28,478 nt of DNA. Origin: GCA-020348445 sp965372465 (lineage in GTDB: Archaea; Thermoplasmatota; Thermoplasmata; GCA-020350865). The stretch's first letter is position 1; each line of letters opens with the position of its first letter. The stretch is taken from the NCBI GenBank assembly GCA_965372465.1, contig CBDVCK010000010.1, positions 1 to 28,478 of the forward strand. The letters are read 5' to 3'. The notes beneath the pieces were generated by a model. The model was given only the letters and a program-made list of their open reading frames with translations. It had not been told where the DNA came from and did no database searches. Made by a program: the position numbers and the translations under genes. Shown piece by piece: positions 24,141 to 28,478 of the stretch.

Positions 24141-24953
24141 TCAAAATTCCACAAGCAACTTCTGGGATAGGGATTTCTCGATCAGCTGTTTATAGGTTTT
24201 ATTGATCTCGTAGCCTATGCTCCTTCTAACCAGTCTTTTTGCCACCTTCAATGTGGTGCCCATACCAACGAAAGGGTCAAGCACTGTCTCCGAAACGTAA
24301 GAATATCCCTTGATAATGCGATAGGGCAGTTCATCAGGGAAGGGTGCAAGATGCTCCCTGCTGCCGCTTTTATATGGCTTCATGACCCATACATCTGAGT
24401 TCTTCAGTTTCAGCCAGAAATCCTTTGGCAGTTTTGAAGCGTCCTTGTCCTCCCTTGTCAGGTGATCGTACTTGGATTTTCCATCGCTGGGCTTTTCGAA
24501 CTCCAAAATGGATTCGTGCATATTGTTTATCAGGATTCCCACAGGATAAGGATAGCTTCCAAAAGGTGCTCTTACGGAGTTCGTCTTGTTCCAGATAATG
24601 TCCCTTTTGAAAATGAACCCTATATCCTCACATAGGTCCGTTGTTTTGCCTACAAGGTTTAGTGAGCGAAAAGTGTTATTGACTGTAATTGGCAGGTTCA
24701 TGATATTGATGAACATCTTCCTTCCAGGCGAAAGGATTCTAAAGCATTCCTTCCACACCTTGCCTATCTCAACCAGCCATTGGTCCAAATCGTCGATGTT
24801 ACCCAAATCCGCGCCGCTTTTATCATCACTGTAGTCCTTTGTGTTGAAGTATGGGGGACTTGTTACTATAAGGTGCACTGACTTATCCTCAATTTCGTCC
24901 ATGACTCGACTATCTTTGTAGTATACCACAGGCTCGAAGATCTTTTGCACCAA
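24141..24953 (-). CDS. Beta-class DNA methyltransferase, probably N4-cytosine
   Basis: A 270-residue site-specific DNA methyltransferase that uses S-adenosylmethionine. The catalytic motif IV is TSPPY (31-35) and the AdoMet-binding motif I (LDPFVGMGTT, 225-234) comes near the C-terminus, the beta-class order. TSPPY is typical of N4-cytosine enzymes, whereas adenine enzymes usually have D/N-PPY/F. The stretch between the motifs (about 90-200) includes the target-recognition part, and HLAPFPDELPYRIIK matches the conserved segment before motif I. No restriction endonuclease gene is seen next to it. The start is a TTG at 24953 or a GTG at 24950, just after GGTGAT. It lies 26 nt after a winged-helix gene on the same strand and is probably cotranscribed with it. 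Confidence 0.88.
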   Translation of the reverse strand: MVQKIFEPVVYYKDSRVMDEIEDKSVHLIVTSPPYFNTKDYSDDKSGADLGNIDDLDQWLVEIGKVWKECFRILSPGRKMFINIMNLPITVNNTFRSLNLVGKTTDLCEDIGFIFKRDIIWNKTNSVRAPFGSYPYPVGILINNMHESILEFEKPSDGKSKYDHLTREDKDASKLPKDFWLKLKNSDVWVMKPYKSGSREHLAPFPDELPYRIIKGYSYVSETVLDPFVGMGTTLKVAKRLVRRSIGYEINKTYKQLIEKSLSQKLLVEF

Positions 24954-24979
24954 ATCACCATTATCGTGGATTCGAAAAG

Positions 24980-25792
24980 TTAGGAACCGGGATGCCTATG
25001 GGAAAAGCTTTCCTCGATTTCACTTATCTCATCCTCTTGTATGCTGAGCTTCTCTCGTAAAACTTCCAGCATCCTTCTTTCATCCTCGGTAATATCTTCA
25101 TCCTTTAATGCCTGCTCGTATGCTGCGGTATAGATGTCCAGCAGTTTTTTTCGAACCGGCGAAGCATATCGTATGATTTTCTCCTGCATTTTCACATGCT
25201 TTGCATCCGAGATACCCAAAAGCTTTCTCAGCTCTTTTAGGATCTCCTCCTCATCAACCGAGGCTCTGCCGTCCTTCCATACCTGAAGAAGCGTGTGCCA
25301 GTAAATCTCGTGTTTTGCAGGCATCTTTTCACGCTTTTCCTCGTGGATTCCTTGGGAGATACCTTCAAAGACCATATCACTGGAAGCGTTGTTGATAATA
25401 TCCAGAAGTGAGAAGTTACAATCCATATTATCATTTACATCACGAATTTTGCACTCAATGATTTTTCCATCTTTGCCCCTCACATTTATCTGGCAGTTCT
25501 CGACAAAATTCTTGATTTTATTTGCCTTGGAAATACCGTTCCAGGAAAGAAGATACACCTTCATGGTTTGCGAGCTTCCCGAAACCCTGCCTTTTTTCTC
25601 GGTTACTGAATCCTGGTCAACGAGTTTTTTCAATATTCTTGGCATGTGCTTTCTCTGGGCCCCTATGTTTTGTGCTATTCCCTTTTGTGTCACACCCATG
25701 GGAAACTCGAAGTTGTCATCCAAACCCTTAAATGCCATAAGATGCAGCAGGGCTTTCTCTTGAAGGGTCAACTGCGGAAAATCCTTAACCAT
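24980..25792 (-). CDS. Winged-helix protein with TerB-like C-terminal segments
   Basis: A 270-residue protein. Residues 5-90 form a winged helix-turn-helix (GVTQKGIAQNIG, then RKHMPRILKKLVDQDSV, and a wing ending KVYLLSW) like those in archaeal MarR-type regulators and at the N-terminus of archaeal STAND ATPases. No ATPase follows. A middle domain (100-160) is unassigned. The C-terminal 100 residues contain two similar helical segments, WKDGRASVDEEEILKELRKLLGIS and LKDEDITEDERRMLEVLREKLSIQ, which resemble TerB-like or EF-hand-like acidic loops between helices. The TATA element 29 bp before the ATG predicts leaderless transcription. It precedes the DNA methyltransferase gene and may control it or work with it. 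This pairing is an inference. Confidence 0.78.
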   Translation of the reverse strand: MVKDFPQLTLQEKALLHLMAFKGLDDNFEFPMGVTQKGIAQNIGAQRKHMPRILKKLVDQDSVTEKKGRVSGSSQTMKVYLLSWNGISKANKIKNFVENCQINVRGKDGKIIECKIRDVNDNMDCNFSLLDIINNASSDMVFEGISQGIHEEKREKMPAKHEIYWHTLLQVWKDGRASVDEEEILKELRKLLGISDAKHVKMQEKIIRYASPVRKKLLDIYTAAYEQALKDEDITEDERRMLEVLREKLSIQEDEISEIEESFSHRHPGS

Positions 25793-25816
25793 GGTTTAAC
25801 CAAAAGAGCATGAGAA

Positions 25817-25824
25817 TATAAATA
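25817..25824 (-). promoter_or_regulatory. TATA box of the winged-helix/methyltransferase pair
   Basis: The complement reads TATTTATA, centred about 28 bp before the ATG at 25792. The mRNA is probably leaderless, and a 10-bp palindrome AACCATGGTT (25787-25796) spans the start codon. Confidence 0.5.
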
Positions 25825-25848
25825 AATGATGGAAGATCCAAAGATCCA

Positions 25849-26625
25849 CTATTCTGGTATGATTTTCCCAGAAGATGATTTTGGGGATGGCTCCTCTAGA
25901 GCCTTTTGAAACTCCTCGTATTTTTCCTTTCGCCTCTTTTCGAAATCATCCTGTTGGCCTGTAATCAGCCCATCGATTATGGTCAGGGACCTGTCAGCGA
26001 ACTCAGATATTCGCTGATCGTGTGTTACTATTATCTCTGTCTTATTATATTTGTCCCGTAGGGTCTTAAAAAGGGCAAGAACCTCTCTTCCGGTTTTTGT
26101 GTCAAGCTCACCTGTTGGTTCATCTGCTAGAATCACTCTGGGATCATTGGCCAAGGCTGTTGCCAGGGCAACACGTTGCTGTTCTCCACCTGAAAGTTCG
26201 TCTGGTTTATGCATTGCCCTCTCATTCATATTTACCAGTGATAGAAGTTCCTCCACCCGTTCTTTTCTTTTGGGTGCGGGTTTTCCGGATAGCCTCATTG
26301 GCAGTTCTATATTCTCATAGGTTGTGAGGGTTGGGACGAGGTTGAAAAACTGGAAGACGAACCCCACATTCTCCCTTCTAAATCGAACAAGTTCATCATC
26401 TTGAAAATTGACGATGTTCTGTCCGTCTACAGTAATTGAACCAGCTGTAGGTTTATCAAGTCCTCCGATGAGATTCAAAAGGGTGGTCTTTCCGCATCCC
26501 GAAGGTCCCATGATGGCAATAATCTCACCATCATTCACATTCAGGTTCAAACCCCGAAGTGCGATAACCTCGGATTTCCCTGTCTTGTAAACCCTTATCA
26601 AATCCTTTACAACGATTTTTGCCAT
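25849..26625 (-). CDS. ABC transporter ATP-binding protein (MacB/LolD type)
   Basis: The ATPase subunit of a MacB/LolCDE-like transporter, which couples ATP hydrolysis to mechanical work on exterior or lipid-associated substrates. Walker A GPSGCGKTT (40-48), Q-loop Q92, signature LSGGEQQ (144-150), Walker B VILADE (164-169) and the switch H202 are all intact. The NLVPTLTTYENIELPM segment is typical of the LolD/MacB subgroup. The 258 residues end with a basic, then Pro/Ser-rich extension. I chose the ATG at 26625 because GAGGTG (26634-26639) precedes it by 6 nt. The frame is also open to a GTG at 26634, which lies inside that site. The gene starts 1 nt after the stop of the permease gene, so the two form an operon. 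Confidence 0.93.
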   Translation of the reverse strand: MAKIVVKDLIRVYKTGKSEVIALRGLNLNVNDGEIIAIMGPSGCGKTTLLNLIGGLDKPTAGSITVDGQNIVNFQDDELVRFRRENVGFVFQFFNLVPTLTTYENIELPMRLSGKPAPKRKERVEELLSLVNMNERAMHKPDELSGGEQQRVALATALANDPRVILADEPTGELDTKTGREVLALFKTLRDKYNKTEIIVTHDQRISEFADRSLTIIDGLITGQQDDFEKRRKEKYEEFQKALEEPSPKSSSGKIIPE

Positions 26626-26626
26626 G

Positions 26627-28478
26627 TCATCCACCTCTGATCCTCAAAGCCTGATGAAGTTTGATTCTCTTAACCCTAAAGGCCGCGATAATCGAAGTCA
26701 TAATCAGTGCGATTAAGGCAAGGATTATGATTAACACTCCGTACCATGGTATTATAAGGGGCCTTCCCGACATCATTTCCTGACCCCCTCCGAATAGGGT
26801 GTTCGTCGACAGCATTTTGTTGAAGGTATATGCTGTAAACAGACCGGCACTCACACCCACAATCGCACCAACAAATGTGGTTGATAGGGCCTCACCAACT
26901 ATTAGAACTGATATCTGCCTCCCCTCTGCTCCTCGCGCCATAATGGTTGCGAACTCGTTTTTCCTCTCGTTGATAGATATAAAGAGAATAAGGCCAAGAC
27001 CTATGGTAATGATAATGATCATAAAACCAATGTTGATGAGCATGATGTATAATATAGAATTTGAGGGGATGTCATTGCGTACGTTATCAAGAGCGGTTCG
27101 AAGGTTTTTTATCTCAATAACGCTCGAGGAGAAGTTTTCATTGATTGCGTTCTCTACCTTTTTTGAATCATATTTAGACTGCACATCCACAAGAAAATGC
27201 CAGCCTACTTCAGCATCTGATAATGAGGTATTAAGGGATGAAAAGTCAATGTAAATCCCACCTCCCCAGTAATGTAAACCCTTAGACAAAATCTCTAGTC
27301 CCGGCAAAGCCCTCACAACTCCTGCCACTGTAAATGTATTGGTTTTTAGTTCGATGGTATCTGACGGATCCCAGACATCAATACTTAAATGGAGATTCTC
27401 GATTCTCACGGGACTTCCAACATGTAGAGAATATGCATGGGCAATACTTTCACCAATAATTACCGCATTCCCTTGGCCAACAGCTCTTAGGGCATTCCTT
27501 GGGTTACCCTCCACAAAATAGTAGTCATCAACATCCACATGATCAAGATATTCCTCGGCCGAAAACAGGGTGACACTCCTTTCGAGATACTCGTCTCCTC
27601 CCAATACCTTCCCGTATATCCAAAATACGGGTACAACATCCTCCACTCCTTGGACCGCTCCAAGATCATTTTCGAATGATTGGTTTTCCTGGGAGGAGAC
27701 CACATGCAGGTCAGCACCTATCTTTGCCCTTTCTTTCAATTCCTCACCATATATTGTGGTTCCTATCATGGTGGTCATGAAGATACCGAATCCCATGGCC
27801 AGAGCTATTATGATGCTCACCATGGAAACCCTCTTTGGATTTCTTGACATGTTTTTATGAATCACATACCAAAGCTCACCTGCAAAGGGCTTGACAACCC
27901 TTGAAAAGAATCCGTATACCTTATCCGTGCCTCTTGTGAGAAGCCTGGTAAGGCTGAACATGAGAACTATGGGGGAGATGGGAAGCCAAATTACACTTAC
28001 GATATAAAGAATTATGAGTAAGATGGTGATTGCAACACCATATCTTGCAGGGTCCAGGTCATTGAAGTTGACCTCTGCCACCATTATGTATGCTAAAACA
28101 GCAAAAGAAACAAGGAATATGTCCGTGGTTGGTGAGTAGGTCTTTTCATGAGCTTTCTCAGAGTGGTGGTGCATTGACTCTATGATAGGGATTTTTGAAA
28201 TGCGTTTGGCAGGTCTGATTGCGGCAAAAAACATTAAGGAAACTGCAAACAACATTGCTATAAAGAGGGAGCCAAACGATATGTTCAAACTGAAGAAATC
28301 AGTTCCCCCAGCGAGATTTCTCGAACTTGGGATTATGTTTAAAAAGATCCGGCTTACAAAAACGCCCAAAACCAAACCTGCAATCCCTGCTATGACCCCC
28401 AAAACTAAGGCCTCCAAAAGCAAAGATAGAAATATCTGTTTCTCATTTGCCCCTCTACTTTTGATGATGCCAAACACC
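26627..28478 (-). CDS. ABC transporter permease of the FtsX/MacB family (5' end cut by window edge)
   Basis: The membrane subunit that partners the downstream ATPase. The visible 616 residues begin inside the first FtsX domain (FGIIKSRGANEKQIF, the usual coupling loop, followed by two membrane segments), so the gene continues beyond the window and the GTG at 28477 is an edge artefact. Several membrane segments follow, then a MacB-type exterior domain (about 230-460, after GFGIFMTTMIGTTIYGEEL), and a second FtsX domain with FATIMARGAEGRQISVL and three closing membrane spans, ending RIRGG. Two FtsX domains in one chain are common in archaeal homologues. The substrate is unknown. Lipids, lipoproteins or peptides are known for relatives. 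Confidence 0.9.
   Translation of the reverse strand, partial: VFGIIKSRGANEKQIFLSLLLEALVLGVIAGIAGLVLGVFVSRIFLNIIPSSRNLAGGTDFFSLNISFGSLFIAMLFAVSLMFFAAIRPAKRISKIPIIESMHHHSEKAHEKTYSPTTDIFLVSFAVLAYIMVAEVNFNDLDPARYGVAITILLIILYIVSVIWLPISPIVLMFSLTRLLTRGTDKVYGFFSRVVKPFAGELWYVIHKNMSRNPKRVSMVSIIIALAMGFGIFMTTMIGTTIYGEELKERAKIGADLHVVSSQENQSFENDLGAVQGVEDVVPVFWIYGKVLGGDEYLERSVTLFSAEEYLDHVDVDDYYFVEGNPRNALRAVGQGNAVIIGESIAHAYSLHVGSPVRIENLHLSIDVWDPSDTIELKTNTFTVAGVVRALPGLEILSKGLHYWGGGIYIDFSSLNTSLSDAEVGWHFLVDVQSKYDSKKVENAINENFSSSVIEIKNLRTALDNVRNDIPSNSILYIMLINIGFMIIIITIGLGLILFISINERKNEFATIMARGAEGRQISVLIVGEALSTTFVGAIVGVSAGLFTAYTFNKMLSTNTLFGGGQEMMSGRPLIIPWYGVLIIILALIALIMTSIIAAFRVKRIKLHQALRIRGG

Noticed and set aside
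24141..25792. A complete restriction-modification system
   Set aside because: The partner protein has a winged helix and TerB-like helices but no nuclease motif such as PD-(D/E)xK or HNH that I can see.
25787..25796. Palindrome AACCATGGTT over the start codon of the winged-helix gene as an autoregulatory operator
   Set aside because: Only 10 bp, a single copy, and it contains the start codon context. Too short to support an operator without a second site.

Overview
The window looks like a chromosome segment of an uncultured euryarchaeon, possibly Thermoplasmata-like. The domain is well supported: there is a CDP-archaeol synthase, an archaeal-type orotate phosphoribosyltransferase, an endonuclease Q, an archaeal cro/C1-type regulator, and many genes with an archaeal TATA box about 26 bp before a leaderless or nearly leaderless start. 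The phylum is only a guess. I see no rRNA, tRNA, CRISPR array, insertion sequence or integrase.

Left part (1-12840): the 3' part of an acetoacetyl-CoA synthetase gene (cut by the window edge), then an acylphosphatase fused to an 11-residue-repeat coiled coil. Next is a winged-helix regulator divergent from a giant surface protein of about 2300 residues. The shared intergenic region holds four helically phased direct repeats (about 22 bp period) between the two TATA boxes, a likely operator array. The giant protein has a signal peptide, 20 tandem ~60-residue five-bladed-propeller-type blades (20 = 4 x 5), Ig/Fn3-like modules ordered A-A-B-B-A-A, one membrane anchor, an acidic cytoplasmic tail and a SHOCT-like C-terminus. 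It is followed by a PKD-domain membrane protein with a long Q/P/N-rich tail ending in a very basic stretch, and by a membrane protein with two extracellular domains.

Middle part (12879-20311): three family 2 glycosyltransferases (one convergent, two forward), which could glycosylate the sequon-rich surface proteins. After them come endonuclease Q (repair of deaminated DNA) and a 1070-residue secreted, membrane-anchored protein. That protein fuses an M14 carboxypeptidase-like domain, which has lost its zinc ligands and catalytic Glu, to a C11 (clostripain-like) protease domain that keeps its His/Cys pair.

Right part (20432-28478): a reverse-strand cluster encodes a cro/C1-type regulator, a TraB/Tiki-like protein with degenerate motifs, CDP-archaeol synthase, a 48-residue four-CxxC zinc-finger protein too short for usual ORF cutoffs, and PyrE. 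Then come a forward membrane zinc-ribbon protein, a reverse pair made of a winged-helix/TerB-like protein and a beta-class (probably N4-cytosine) DNA methyltransferase without a visible restriction enzyme, and a MacB/LolCDE-type ABC transporter (ATPase plus FtsX permease, the permease cut by the right edge).

The most promising candidate for a new system is the surface module at 2706-12840: regulator, phased operator array, giant propeller protein and its two membrane neighbours, with the glycosyltransferases and the pseudo-M14/C11 protein alongside. All functional links between these genes are inferences from position and sequence features.
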